The notes beneath the pieces were generated by a model. That model was not told the DNA's origin. It was given only the letters and a program-made list of their open reading frames with translations, and did not search any database. A stretch of DNA of 64,000 bases, taken from NCBI RefSeq assembly GCF_020360975.1, contig NW_025408668.1, positions 3,658,001-3,722,000 on the forward strand, in the 5' to 3' direction. The position numbers were made by a program, and so were the translations under genes. Source of the DNA: Hirsutella rhossiliensis. Its lineage: Eukaryota > Ascomycota > Sordariomycetes > Hypocreales > Ophiocordycipitaceae. Every line of letters starts with the position of its first letter. The stretch's first letter is position 1. Below, piece by piece: positions 13,362 through 24,900 of this stretch.

Positions 13362-14081
13362 CTACCCTGCGAGAGTAAGTCTCCGATGGACTGGATGCGC
13401 TGACAGACTCATAGTACGGTCGTGGTTGTGTTGGCTATACTGAGGGTCGGCAAATGCCCGCAGAGTCCACAGGTAGTCGTTCTGCTCCAGGGCCTCCGCA
13501 ATAACCCTCCACTTACAACCACACTTGCGCGACCGCCTTTGGCGGAGACCTGCGCCCCTTGGTGTGCGAGGCTCGCCGTATCGATCGCACTGAAACACAT
13601 ATCTGGTCTTCCGCAGTTGGCTGCCGGAACCGTTATGCCTTACAACGCCAAATCCATTATCTTTCGCGAACTCGTTGATGGAGGATTGAAGGGCATCGAC
13701 CGATACCATGGCAGGGCCAGGGATTGGCGGGTTGGGGATAGGTATCGAGGCGCCGTGACCGCTGGACCCTGTGTCGGACAGACCGGCCCATTCCTCGTAT
13801 TCCTCTTGCTCCCGGCTTGGCGACGGCGAGGGTGACACTGGTGAGACCGACGGTGGTGGTGGGTCTCGGGCGCCTCGAGCAACCCGCTGCGTAGCAGGTG
13901 CCAGGCAGTGTTGAGCCAGTTCCAGAGCTAGTGCATTGTCCAACTTGGCTTGCTCTTGGGCAAAATCCAAGGCGGATCGAAAACGGACCGTGCTTCTCGC
14001 GTGCTGCTCATCTGAATTTGCCTGCTCGCGTAAGCGGACTCTCTCAAGCTTGTCGGGGCCCGGAACGAAAGAGGTGAACAA
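13362..14081 (-). pseudogene. FAR1/WRKY-GCM1-like DNA-binding domain fragment (MULE/Hop-like transposase N-terminus)
   Basis: A 239-codon open frame in a RIP-free island. Residues about 1-130 are low complexity, with a Pro/Ser-rich stretch. Residues about 130-235 look like a FAR1-type zinc-binding domain: NEFAKDNGFGVV, then a Cys in YVFQCDRYGE, then SRKCGCKWRV, then a Trp-Thr-Leu segment and a HNHD motif. This C-C-H-x-H layout is the DNA-binding module of Mutator-like transposases and FAR1-derived proteins. The frame ends right after the domain (HPVHRRLTLAG), where a full transposase would continue into a MULE catalytic domain. It is thus probably a truncated transposase or a stand-alone domain gene. 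A donor-like GTAATT follows the stop, so a missed intron cannot be excluded, but no catalytic sequence is visible downstream. Codon use and CpA content are normal. Confidence 0.55.
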
Positions 14082-14628
14082 CCGCCGGGCGCCATGGCCG
14101 CGGAACCAGTCGTCTAGGAAGATTTGTTACTGCCGCAATTCCCAATAGGGCTCATCAATTCCGCGATTACCATGTGGTTTAGGAAGGCTGCTGAAATAGT
14201 TCTCTGGCCATGTCGCAAACATGTTGTATAAGGCGTTGTCGTCGCCATCGCCGTAGTGAAGTTCGGGGTCAAACGCAGAGTGGGGAGGGAGTGTGGTAGC
14301 GGTCATGTCGTTGCCAAAATGGATTTCGTGCTGGGAAATGGACGCTGTACTTTACCGGCTAAGGTAGATATGTTGGTGTCGGCAGAAAATGCGAAATGCT
14401 ACAGTACAGATGCCGACGGCGATGCCACGCGGGCGCCAAACTGTCGATGGCTTCAGCGATTAACGTACCTCACTGAGTCATGCAACGCACCACGTCATGC
14501 AACAAATTGCCCGACCGGCAAGCCAGAGCGAAAATTAATCCTATAACCGACACAACCATTTAAAATACTATTAAACATTATAATTATATAAAACACTTTA
14601 TATAGAGTCTATCTATATAATGGTTTTC
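14082..14628. other. Un-RIPed intergenic segment, nothing recognised
   Basis: Normal dinucleotide composition up to about 14560, then an abrupt switch to TA-rich RIPed sequence. A 96-codon + frame at 14256-14546 resembles no family I know and is probably chance. Confidence 0.5.
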
Positions 14629-15932
14629 TTAGGAAATATGAGCAGGCGGTCTTGTAGTCCGCCTAGACCTAAGAGACTGAGAAACCGGCCTCTATACTTC
14701 CCTGCGCTTCCGTCGAACGGGAGGTATGTCTTTTACCCCTAAAGCTCCGGGACTATAGTCTCGAGCCACTAAAGCTTTAGAACTAATCTTTACCCTTTCT
14801 TCCTCCGAGTTATTGCGTGGTTGAATGCCTATCGCGTAAACCCGCTTCTAACGCCCCTCGTTTTTCTTACCGCTACTATATCTTTTATGCCCTCTTACAC
14901 TAGGCTTTAACGTAGTAGCTACCTTAAACTTAACTTCCCGAATAGCCTAGCGCTTAGCCTCACGTGTAGACCTCTCTGCTTTTAATTTTGCTGCGGCCTC
15001 CCGTTTCTTAGCTCGCTTTACCTCGCGCTCCGTAGCACGCTCTATCTTCTCTCGAGAACGCTGCTCTCGCAAGGCCTGACGCATTATAGCCCGCTGTTTT
15101 TTCTTCTCGGCAGATTCTCGAGCCTTTTCTTTACGTAATATAGCTACCTAGAGTCGACGATCTTTAATAGCTTGCTTGCGCTGCTCGTCGGCCTATGCCT
15201 TATCCGTCTAACGTCGCCGCGCTAGTTCTACCTTAGCTAGACTAAAAAAGACCGGCTAGCCTCTACTTTCTTCTAGATTAAAAAGGCCTAAGGCCTTTCT
15301 ACGTTTCCCTTTTTTATATATAAGTTTAAGCGCTTCCTATAGATCTCGATTTTCGTATTATACGAGCTTATATTATATCGCTAGTTTCTAATGCTCGGGA
15401 GAGCGCTGTAACTCGGGAGTCTATTAGCCCTTCCTTGCGGAGACGGCGGGTAATGCGCCGAATAGCCCGAAGAGAGCCTAGAGTCTTTATCGCCCTTTCC
15501 TTAGATATAGTTTATAGGGGTGTTATATCACTGCTATGGCTAATCTTAGATAATACTTTGCCGGGGTCGAGTAGGTGGATTCTTATAGCCCGCTAACTAG
15601 CCTCGATATTTTTAGCCGTAAATGCCTAGTTCTACGTATTATAAAAGAGTGGCTAAAAGTTCCGTTTAGTAAGGCGAATTAACCCCTATCTAATAGACAC
15701 TAGCTGCTCGGAACCTTAAGTATAATAGGTAGAGAGTGCGGAAAATAGGTTAACATCGAGTGGTTAAAGCCGATAAGTTAAGTGCGATAGCAATATAGCA
15801 ATAAGGATTCGATTCCGATCGGCATAGTTAATAAATTTTAGGTTAATATAACTATTATAACCGTCTAAAATTAAGAGACGGTAGGCACGACCAGCCTTTT
15901 GCTTCGTATAGCAGTTAAATATGCGCTAAAGC
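14629..15932 (-). pseudogene. Pogo/Fot1-like transposase, C-terminal half, RIP-damaged
   Basis: Reading the minus strand from 15932 through stops gives the second half of a pogo-family DDE transposase. YRLLILDGYNS is followed by a degraded PPHSTH-like segment and QPLDV (here PLDVNLFSAL). Then come the post-catalytic segment ending GKVLSKI and a long Lys/Arg/Glu-rich coiled tail (about 15130-14800), ending at a stop at 14629-14631. The N-terminal HTH half is missing because the frame stops where an LTR-like repeat (15933-16198) begins, so that repeat probably truncated the gene. RIP is moderate. The tail contains open stretches of basic helical sequence. Confidence 0.65.
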
Positions 15933-16198
15933 TCTCACGAAGAAAGCAGGGCAAAGGGCATAATTATTTTAGGGTGCATGTGTGTTCCTTCTTCCTTTCT
16001 GTTATAGGCCCTTTATTTATCCCCTTATCCTGCTTCTTCCTCCGTCTTCCATCTTCTTCCTTGCGGACTTACTAATCCATAGGCACCCATCTCTCCGCGT
16101 CAGCGTGCCACGTCCTCCCCGTTTCATCCTATCTCGCCCCTACACCTTTAGCTAGCTATCAGGCTTCAGGACCGAGTCTTAGACCCTTCTTCTCGACA
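15933..16198 (-). repeat. LTR-like repeat family R1, copy 1 (inverted)
   Basis: About 266 bp, un-RIPed. The reverse complement starts TGTCGAGAAGAAGG and ends in TTCGTGAGA. It aligns along its length with 19461-19714 and with the larger part of 19137-19353. It interrupts the pogo fragment on its left. TG start and size suggest a solo LTR, but no clear target duplication is visible. Confidence 0.65.
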
Positions 16199-16440
16199 CA
16201 GGCATGCTGTGAGTAGCCTGCAACAATATAAAAGGCAACAAGTTTTTCAAGGCCGGTTTTGACACGCGTCTGATTACGCTTATGAAGCCTGGCTTATGTC
16301 AGGCTTTGCACGAGTTTAGAGGTGATAAGGTACGAATAAATACCCACTGAATACTGCAACATTACGTCGAAGATAATACGGCTTTCCTTACACTTCATCC
16401 GGTTTTCGTGTGCCCGGCTTGTGGGCTATGTTAGGGACAA
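16199..16440. other. Un-RIPed spacer, nothing recognised
   Basis: No gene. It contains a short perfect inverted repeat (AAGCCTG...CAGGCTT) near 16285-16307. Confidence 0.4.
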
Positions 16441-17271
16441 GGCGTTCTTCTCTCGCGAAGGAGAGAGCAAAAGTGGGCATAGAAGTGGATAAAGGGACTT
16501 TTCGAAGGTCGAGTATCATATGATCAGGTGGTATGCGAGAATGCATATGTTGATTGCTCTGTTCGGTTGCCCTATATCCGTCTAACCCTCCCCCTTTATA
16601 TCCCTCTGTGCCTTCCCTATATTCATATCCCGTGTTCAGGTAGAATATACATTCTATCAGGAAGAGGGCACTTCTTGCCTCTTACTGAAGGCCGCGTAAG
16701 TCATCTACGTCAGCACATTTAGCTCGATCTCCCCGATCAATAGCTTTCTAAGCTATTAGGTCGATAGTTTAGTCTCTTGAGGTCCCCGAGCTAGTAAGAG
16801 ATATACCGGACTCCTCAGAAGGTCCCTATTCGGATAGGAGATCCTCCGGACCCCTCAGTGGTCTAGGAAGAAGAAATAACAGTCTGCAGACCTCCCTTCT
16901 TACCTGGTTTTAAGCTGTATTACCTAGAGAGACCTAGAGACCTCAACTCGTTCGGACCTTCTTCTCGACAACGTCTTGCCTCTTACTGAAGGCCGCGTAA
17001 GTCATCTACGTAAGCACTTTCAGCTCGATCTCCCCGATCAATAGCTTTCCAAGCTATTAGGTCGATAGTTCAGTCTCTTAAGGTCCCCGAGCTAGTAAGG
17101 GATATACCGGACTCCTAAAAAGGTCCCCGTTCGAATAGGTGATCCTCCGGACCCCTCAGTGGTCTAGGAAGAAGAGATAACAGTCTGCAGACCTCCCTTC
17201 TTACCTGGTTTCAAGCTGTATTACCTAGAGATACCTAGAGACCTCAACTCGTTCGGACCTTCTTCTCGACA
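16441..17271 (-). repeat. LTR-like repeat family R2 with 301-bp tandem duplication
   Basis: 16674-16974 and 16975-17271 are two tandem copies with a 301-bp period and a few percent divergence. Each contains the block GAAGGCCGCGTAAGTCATC. On the minus strand each copy starts TGTCGAGAAGAAGG, the same first 14 bases as family R1. The flank 16441-16673 contains a minus-strand TATAAA-like box and matches RIPed sequence at 9165-9675. The tandem unit probably derives from LTR recombination. All copies are un-RIPed. Confidence 0.65.
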
Positions 17272-18448
17272 CCCGGACCTGTGACACCAATGAGTCGAGT
17301 TTCTTTTGGTACCAACCTTCGTATATTTTTATCGATATAGATAAGCTTAACAATAAGTATGCCCATATCAATCAATATATATTGATTACTGAAATGTCTG
17401 GAGCTGAGCTGTCTCGATGGTTCTTGCATCTCCTGGCCGACCGTGGTGTCTCCGTTTCACATTTCGCCGATGAAACCATCACAGATCTTGCCCCACGCGA
17501 TTCAGCGTGCCGAGTTATCCAGCAGCCACCAATCGCTAGCGGTGCAGATGGAGGAGTCCAAGTTCAGGGTGTCTGCTGTCACGCTAGCGGCGTCAACGGC
17601 GCGATTCGCATCCGTTTGCCGGGTCTGTCCGCTCGATCGCCTGCTGAGCTTGTTTCTAGGACGCTGCAATGGCCACCTCGACTGAGCACACTGGTTTACC
17701 TCGGTCCCTAACGAGGTGGGGCCTACTAAAACCTTGACTATATATAGGAGATCTGACAGTGCTACTCCCTGAGCGAGAATCTAGGCCCTAGCGAAACGTG
17801 GTGTTTCCTGGAAACATGGGCGGAAACATAGCGGAGAGCCGCCATGATGCCATTATTCGGAGGTTTAATACACTGCTAACCATGTCCGCCGCAGAATACA
17901 TAATTCGGGATGATATACTCCCGGCCGTTAGGCGTATAAGGCAGACCGGCTATAGGTTGAGATTGACCGTCTAAGTCAGACTTGGACAGCCGACGGCCAG
18001 GAGGGCTTTAGGCCCGCGCGGCCTTCTGATTTAGGCCTCTGCTTGCTCTTAGCGATGGGACTGACTTAGGCGAGTGAGGCGTGACATGCTAGACAGCAGC
18101 TGGTTTGATCCCGCGACGTGCTAAACGCGAGGGGTATATAGAACCGTGCTATAGATCATAAGGGCACTTTTGAGTTAGAGCAGAGTGCAACCCGGAACTG
18201 CCAAAGATATATAAAGACAATCCATTGTTCCCTTAAGTGATCTAAAATTAAACACCAGTGCGCCAACAAAACACATTCACCTACCTAAAAGCCTTCTAAG
18301 TTTCTTTCTTTAAGTTAGTTTAGCCGGCCTTAACTGCACTACTTGCCACTTCCCACCAACCTCCTTTGTTGCCTCATACCATAACTCGACCCTTATCCGT
18401 CGCATTACTTTCCTAGTAGTTAAATCATTCAAAATAGTCCGCTTCACT
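17272..18448. other. Un-RIPed mosaic without confirmed gene
   Basis: 17328-17400 matches RIPed sequence at 7553-7620. 17382-17711 is open in two + frames (109 and 80 codons) and has high GC, but neither translation resembles a family I know. 17712-18448 becomes TA-richer with partial RIP. A TATA-like GATATATAAAG lies at about 18207, some 240 bp before the secreted-protein remnant. Confidence 0.4.
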
Positions 18449-18930
18449 ATGACTATCTTGGCTCGTACGTTGCAACTACCCTTTCCCGCTTGCGCGTAGT
18501 CACCCTGCTAATCCTGCAACTAGTTAGCGTGTCTGCCCTGGCGGCGACTACGTTCAACCGGCGCGAGATTGACGTCCGAGCCGAGCCTAAGATGCTAGGC
18601 AGGGCCATTCCGGAAATGACCCTGCATAGTAGGCAGGATAAGCCGTAGGACCCACCTGGTGTTGCGGATATGAAGAAGCAAAGGGATGCGATTTCGCCTC
18701 CGCTTACGCAGGCCAAGCAGGACCTCAAGGCTGCAAAGGACAGCATGCCTCAGGACGTCAAGGACAAGATCAAGGCGGCTCAGACAAAGGTCAAGGACAC
18801 ATTCAATGGTCTGCCCCAGGACCAGAAGGACAAGCTGAAGGACATGAATAAGCAAATCCGAGACGCGAAGAAGTCAGCAGGCCCTGCCCCACCCCTGGCC
18901 CAGGCCCCGGCCCCGGCCCCACCCAAATAA
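18449..18930 (+). pseudogene. Small secreted Lys/Pro-rich protein gene, broken by a frame break and a TAG
   Basis: In the frame ending at TAA 18928-18930 there is a hydrophobic signal-peptide core, VVTLLILQLVSVSALA, ending in an AxA-like cleavage site at about 18545. A short mature N-terminus follows, then a Lys/Asp/Gln-rich amphipathic region with repeated KDK(I/L)K-type motifs (18690-18860), and a Pro-Ala tail (APAPAPPK). The mature part is about 125 residues. Two defects are visible. The only plausible upstream ATG (18449) is in another frame that stops after 16 codons, so a frameshift near 18490 or a lost intron is needed. A TAG at 18646-18648 sits in frame where CAG is the simplest ancestor, a RIP-like C-to-T change. 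Translation from ATG 18670 would give only an 86-residue fragment without signal. The product resembles fungal small secreted (effector-like) proteins in layout only; function unknown. Confidence 0.5.
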
Positions 18931-18975
18931 GAGGATGTCAGACAGATACGGCCCAGTGCCAGTGTGGCTAACAAA

Positions 18976-19062
18976 CCGACAGACCTAGACCGGCCCCTTC
19001 GGTCTGTCGGTCTGGCTTTGCCGTGGCTGTCGGTCTGTCGGTCTAGGTCTGTCTGGGTTGGA
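18976..19062. repeat. GTCTGTCGG-type inverted and direct repeats
   Basis: CCGACAGACC (18976-18985) pairs perfectly with GGTCTGTCGG (19001-19010) across a 15-nt loop. A longer arm, GACAGACCTAGAC (18978-18990), pairs with 19041-19053. It lies 45 bp after the stop of the secreted-protein remnant and could affect 3'-end RNA structure. Confidence 0.6.
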
Positions 19063-19136
19063 GGGCCGGTCGGTCTGATGGTCTGATGATCTGGCTGACT
19101 GATTCCGTGGTGCTACGGTAAGGGGTACGGTACCGG

Positions 19137-19353
19137 TAGCTGAAGGTGTAGGGACGAGACAGGATGAAACCGGGAGGACGTGACACGCTGACACGGAGAG
19201 ATGGGTGCCTATGGATTAGTAAGTCCGCAAGGAAGAAGATGGAAGACGGAGGAAGAAGCAGGGCATTGGGATAAATAAAGGGCCTATGACAGAAAGGAAG
19301 AATGAACACACATGCACCCCAAAAATTATGCCCTTTGCCCTGCTTTCTTCGTG
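19137..19353 (+). repeat. LTR-like repeat family R1, copy 2 (5' end missing)
   Basis: Aligns with copies at 15933-16198 (inverted) and 19461-19714 (direct), from the conserved GCTGAAGGTGTAGG block to TTCGTGAGAC. The first roughly 45 bp of the unit are absent. Un-RIPed. Confidence 0.65.
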
Positions 19354-19460
19354 AGACTAGGCAGACCGGCGGAGCTTTTCTCACCCCGCTAGCCTCTTGG
19401 CGTTTTACCATCCCAACTATGGGCCGAAGTCTTAGCTAGGCGACGTTGTCAAACACATAC

Positions 19461-19714
19461 TGTCGAGAAGAAGGGTTTAAGACTTGGTCCTGAAGCCTGA
19501 TAGCTAGCTGAAGGTGTAGGAACGAGACAGGATGAAAGGGGGATGACGTGGCAAGCTGACGCGGAGAGAGGGTGCCTATGCATTAGTATGTCAGCAAGGA
19601 AGGAGATGGAAGACTAAAGAAGAGAGGGCAACGGCATAAATGGGAGAATGGTACAGCAGCCAGGGAGAAAAAAAAAGGACATGATGCCCCTTGCCCTGCT
19701 CTCTTCGTGAGACA
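19461..19714 (+). repeat. LTR-like repeat family R1, copy 3 (TGTC...GACA, 254 bp)
   Basis: Starts TGTCGAGAAG and ends GTGAGACA, giving the TG...CA termini and short TGTC/GACA inverted ends of an LTR. Best preserved copy of the family and a solo-LTR candidate. The flanks share only TAC (ATAC before, TACT after), so no full 5-bp TSD is supported. Confidence 0.65.
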
Positions 19715-21269
19715 TACTGAGTAACTCGGTAGTATTGCTCCTTTGGTGCGACTAGTTCATTCGACATGTGCTGCACCGGCTTCTGAAAAACTGGGACCCG
19801 GTTGAAGGGACGCGCTGCAAACAAACCCCTAGTCATTCATCGTGATTCAGACACCAGACGAGACTCGGCACCCGGGCACAATCACTAGAGTTATAACGGT
19901 TTGACAATACAGCCGACAAATCCTTAGGAGATTCTGACTCTAACACCTGAAAGCCGAATACATTTAAAAGCCTTCAAGTTAAAGTGACGCTACTTAGATA
20001 TGGAGAAAGGGGGGGGGAGGGAGAGAGGGGGCGATGGAGTTTACTAGTCATTCAATATGTGCTGCACTGGTCGTTTGTGGTAGAGATGACTCGATTCAGC
20101 CATGTCTGGGTGGCTACACCATTGCCGCGACAGTGAGAGGCAACCCAATTTTACGCACGGCAGGGAAGGATTGCTTGGATGGCGAGAGCTGCAGAGCGAG
20201 GGACGAGGGCTACAGGCAACAAACGTACAAGGAGGCCCAGGCGACCACTGAGTCATTGGCATTTGGCATCATCCCACGGAATTAGGACACCGTACATCGG
20301 CCTGGAGCTGCTGACTTCCTCTATCCTCGTCCTCCTCCAGCCGCCAAAGACACAACAAAAGCTAATATGACTCCCACCACAGCACCGCTCTCCCCACAAG
20401 TCAAAGGTAACGGATAGGTTTAAGGCTACAAAAAGTACGCTGCACACCGCACGATGTTTTAAGAACTGAACAGTATTTAAGCCGAAGATCCCCTAAGCTC
20501 GAGAAATAAACAGCTCTTAATTTAAATCCGGGGTAAGCTACCGTAAGCTTCAAGAGCATGTGGACTATTGCCTATTCTGGGCAGTGGCGGTGAGCGTCTC
20601 GAATAAGCCACCAGCTGATCTTGACAGGCTAGGACGCAGCGGGTTGCAACCACTCGCGCCAATTTAAAGCCCTTTTAACGTTGATACATCTAAATAGGTT
20701 TTGCGTAGGGGTGGCGGCCCGAGAAACCGAGCAAAAGAGCCGCCGGAATGGTACTGTTGCAGAGTCTCCCAGCGTTTGCATCTATCACGGCGATCATCTT
20801 ACACCACAGCTGTCGCAGCTGCTCGCCAAACAAGTCAACAGCTGACAGGGCTGAGTCTGCCTGAGCATGTTACGTGTACCCATGCCCCACCCCCCTGGAG
20901 TTTGAAGGCGGAGAACGGTAGCGCAATTAAGAAAACCCTCACCAAAAACCATCAATTTCACTTACACCGATTCCAGCCAGCTTTAAAGATATTCACAAGC
21001 CGTCACTTGAGTAGATAGAGGATTGACTGAATTCTACTTTTTAATTGTTAAATGTTTATATAGGGGTCTATGGCCTATGCGTACCTTGCACGCGAAATTA
21101 CGATCTAGCCCCCTAATCTCCCTCTGCCTCCTGACGATGATTCTTCTCGTGATTCCTCCACCACCGGGCCAAAATGACCTCAAAGTAGCCTCGACGTGTC
21201 TATACGGAGGATTAAATGGCAAATGCTATATCGGACATCACAAAAAATAGCTTATCGCAGTATCGCGCT
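19715..21269. other. Un-RIPed non-coding segment
   Basis: Contains several open frames of 60-105 codons on both strands (for example 20701-21018 +, 21023-21250 +) that overlap each other and match no family I recognise. A short similarity links 19747-19775 and 20043-20071. Composition is close to that of host DNA. No gene is called. Confidence 0.4.
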
Positions 21270-21965
21270 GCCTAAAAGTACGACATACCTCAGCAGTCTC
21301 CGGGAGGGGATGGCTAACCACCCCTGTAACTTCCGGTAGCTGCACGGTGCGGGGGTACCCCGCATATGGCTGTTGTCCTTCCCCTTCTTAGGTATCCCTT
21401 GGTCCCTTAAGGGATTTACCGGTGATCTGCCGGATCCCGTGACCCGCCGGACTTACACCGACATTCTAGGGTGTCCTATTCGAATGTACGAGAGCCAAGA
21501 TTAGGAATTTGTCTTTCTTCTTAGGAGGAAAAGCTACATCGGATGGCGATAAGTAGAAGCTAGACATATAGGCGGTTTATGCGGCGATTAAATTCGCGAT
21601 TAAGACGGAACGGCTCGATAGAAAGCCGTAACTATTAGAAGATAACTAAGCTCTAATAAGCAACTGCACTAAGTTACTAATATATCTCAGCTTCGGAACT
21701 AGCAGACCGCGCTTTAGCTGCTATAAATAGGATGCTAAACACTTAGAGAATTCGGCCTTTAAGCAGGCCTATTATAGGACTAATAATAACAAGGCTAACT
21801 AGTAAACGATAAGACGATAATCTATTAAGCTTAGGGAGTTAAGGAATAAACGTGCTAAACTATACTCTAGACTATATAAAGGCCTTATAGGGACCTCCCT
21901 CTAGGCGAAATAAATCCTACCTACCTACCTACCGATATTCTAGACCTACCTACCTACCGATATTA
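21270..21965 (+). pseudogene. LINE 3' end with TACC-repeat tail; possible 5' UTR segment joined upstream
   Basis: 21490-21620 (+) resembles 9840-9960: a degraded FLGGK-like segment, then a W-K-P-x-x-x-A-V-x-A-A-I-K-F-A pattern, i.e. the C-terminus of a Tad-like LINE. The 3' UTR continues to CCTCTAGGCGAAATAAAT, then a repeated CCTACCTACC tail (21917-21965). Upstream, 21270-21489 is un-RIPed and GC-rich, with GGGGGTACCCC and similar palindromes. It could be LINE 5' UTR joined to the C-terminus by an internal deletion, but that is only a guess. RIP intensity rises from left to right across the segment. Confidence 0.55.
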
Positions 21966-24900
21966 CGGGGAGAGCGAACCTAGATTAAAAGCTTAGAAGC
22001 TTAAATTATTATCTCTCTATTAAATCGGAAAAGCTATATAGTAGTCGAGTTAGCAGCATAAGCATACTAGTAAATGCGGGGCCTAGGGTAGGGCCGCGCG
22101 GCCCCTTATTATCGCCGACTAGAAGTAGAATCGTAAAACGTAAGCTACTTAATAGGACTATAAAAGAGTTAAATAAAAGCAGCTAATATACGATAAGAGC
22201 GATAAGAAAGGAAATAGGTAAAATTAAATACGCGAGACTACTAGGAAATAAAAATATTAATAGTAGTTAAGAAGAAGTAGTAATAATTAAGAAGGTTTAG
22301 GAGCTACTAAACGAGTATCGTATAGAATTCTAAGGATTAAAAGAGATACTTAGAGAGTAAAATAAGATTATCTATAAGTAGTAAGAGATAATCCGAAAAT
22401 AGAAAGAAGAAATAGAAAAGCAAGGAACTATTAGCTAAGAGCTTAGTATTTATCTAGAAGATATAAAGTAGTAGATAAACGACTAACTTAAGTAGGTCCG
22501 AAAGTAACTTAAAGCTATCGCCGTTAGTATAGCGGTTACCCCGCTTAAAACGTTCGCTAAGGTCGCGCGATTATCGCCGTCGCTATAATAGAGCATTGCC
22601 CTATTACTCTCGCCTAGTAATACTATAGAACCTACCGCGAACGAGTTTTTCTATATAATTAATATATCCTAAGTAGAGGAATAGGATAGAGGCCGAGTAT
22701 AGATAGGCTCGATTTAGTAAGCTATTAAAAATAAGGTTAGAATAAAGGAAGGTTAGGTAAACTAAAAGTATATAGTAGTTATAAGGAACTCTCGAAATAT
22801 AAAGTAAGTTAAGGTTATTTATAGAGATAAAATCGAGCTATAATAAATTAAGGAAGCTACGTAGAAAACGGCGGTAACTAGAGCTTAAGTAATAAGAGAT
22901 TAGCTTTACCTAGTTAAAGTTAATAATATTAATTATACTACGATCCTCGATAAAGAAGGTAGTATCCTATAAGGTATAGCTAAGGCTCTTAGTATCGAAA
23001 ATAATATCTTAATTAGTAAGATTACCTAGCTAAGTAATAAAGAAACGAGTAAAGTATATAGGTCTATAGTAGTCTATATAACGAAAAAGAATAATATAAA
23101 GAAGCTTTTAGATAGTAAGTACTTCGATCTAGCTAAAGAGTTAGCGTATATTAATCCCTTCGAACCCTATAAGGGACCGATATAGTACTTTAACTATTAA
23201 GATATAAGCTATAAAGCCTTTAAGTATAGTAAGCCTTAGGTATATAGAAGGTATACTAGTATAGGTTATTACTATAAGGAGTGCTATATAATAGAGCCTA
23301 GATACGTCTTATGCGGCGGACTATATAAGTCGTTTAGCTAGAACTACCGCGTACGAAATATCTACTTTAATATATAAGACACTAAGTATTCTATAGCTTA
23401 ATATACGAAAACGGGAACTAGTATAGTAGAGTTTAATAAATAATAAAGACCTTAAGGATTACGGAGTACTAGCGGTCTCTAAACTATATACTAGGATAAT
23501 CGATAGTAAGGTAGTAATAAGCCCTAGGATATATAGTAACTAAACGAGAATATTACTAACGTATATAAGCGACGGCCCTTAGCCGATCTATAGTATAGTT
23601 TAGGTATAAGATAACGTTAAAGTAGTATAGATACTAATACTATTAGCGGATCTTATAGTAGCGGTACTTTAACTACTAAAGAGGAGCGTCTTAGTAGTAT
23701 CGGTCTATATAAAAGGGTAAAGTATAGAAGCGCTAAAAAGCACTACTAGGCTATTATATAACTTAATCTAAAGATTCCGTTAAGGCTTTAGTATACGTAT
23801 AGATATAGTATTAGCTAGAGACTTTAACTCTTATAACTTACTTTAGGGAGGAGACGATGTTTCGGTTTAAAGATAAGGAGAAGTAAGGCCGATTATTAAT
23901 TTAATAAATAAGTATAGCCTTAGGAGCTTGCTCCTAAGGGGCATAAAAATATAGTAACGTAAGGATTAAGAGAGCACTATCGATTTAGTATTAACGATAT
24001 TAAAGTTAGTAAATAAAGTAGTAATATATACTATCTATCTAACTAATTATAGCTTAGACTATAGAGCTATTTAAACGACGTTTAATATTATAATACCTAA
24101 GGGAAGGGCGAGGCTAAGACTCCTATTTAAGAATGCCCCTTAGAATCTTATATAAGCCTAGGTAAAAGATAATCTATAACTCTTACCTTAGGCTATTAAC
24201 GTTTAAACCTAGATAGATTAACTAATATAGATCGTCTTAAAGGCTATCTATAAACTAACGCTTTAAGTACGGCCGTTACCGTATATAAAACGTTAGTAGA
24301 CTAAGGATCTTATATAACTTCGGCGGATATATACGTTCTAGTAAAACTAAGCGAGAACGCAATAATAAGGAAGCTAACCGCGACCGGAACTTAAATAGCG
24401 GGCTAAAGAAGCGGTAAAAGAGTTCTATAATACTATTCGATACTAAAGGAAGACGTATTAAGATAACTTCCTCTCCGATAATACTAATATCTAGAAGGCG
24501 ACTAAATATCTTAAAGCTAGTAAGAGCATTATAGGCGATAAGGTACTACCTTTAAGGAAAGGGGATAGATCGACGACTAAGGATAAAGTAGACTAGGTAG
24601 ACGAGCTACTTATTACCTTCTTTCTACCCTTACCTATAAGAATTAAGGATAAGGGGGTATAACTATAGCGGAAAGCGGTGCCTATACCTAGACTAATATT
24701 AAGAGAGATCGAGGAAAAGGTTATAGTAGCGAAACTATAGAAAGTACCTAAAGAAGATAGATAAGCTTCCGATAGCGGTATAGAGATAACTCTAGCTAGT
24801 AATAAAGGATTAGATATTTACTCTCTTTAATATATCTCTCTAAGATAGCGTTATACCTCGCTAATAGAAAAGCGCGAAAATTATCTTATTAAAGAAGCTA

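Noticed and set aside
17382..17711. Protein-coding gene of 109 codons
   Set aside because: Two competing frames, no recognisable motif, and flanked by repeat fragments.
20034..21250. Several 60-105 codon frames on both strands
   Set aside because: They overlap each other without conserved features. Expected by chance at this GC content.
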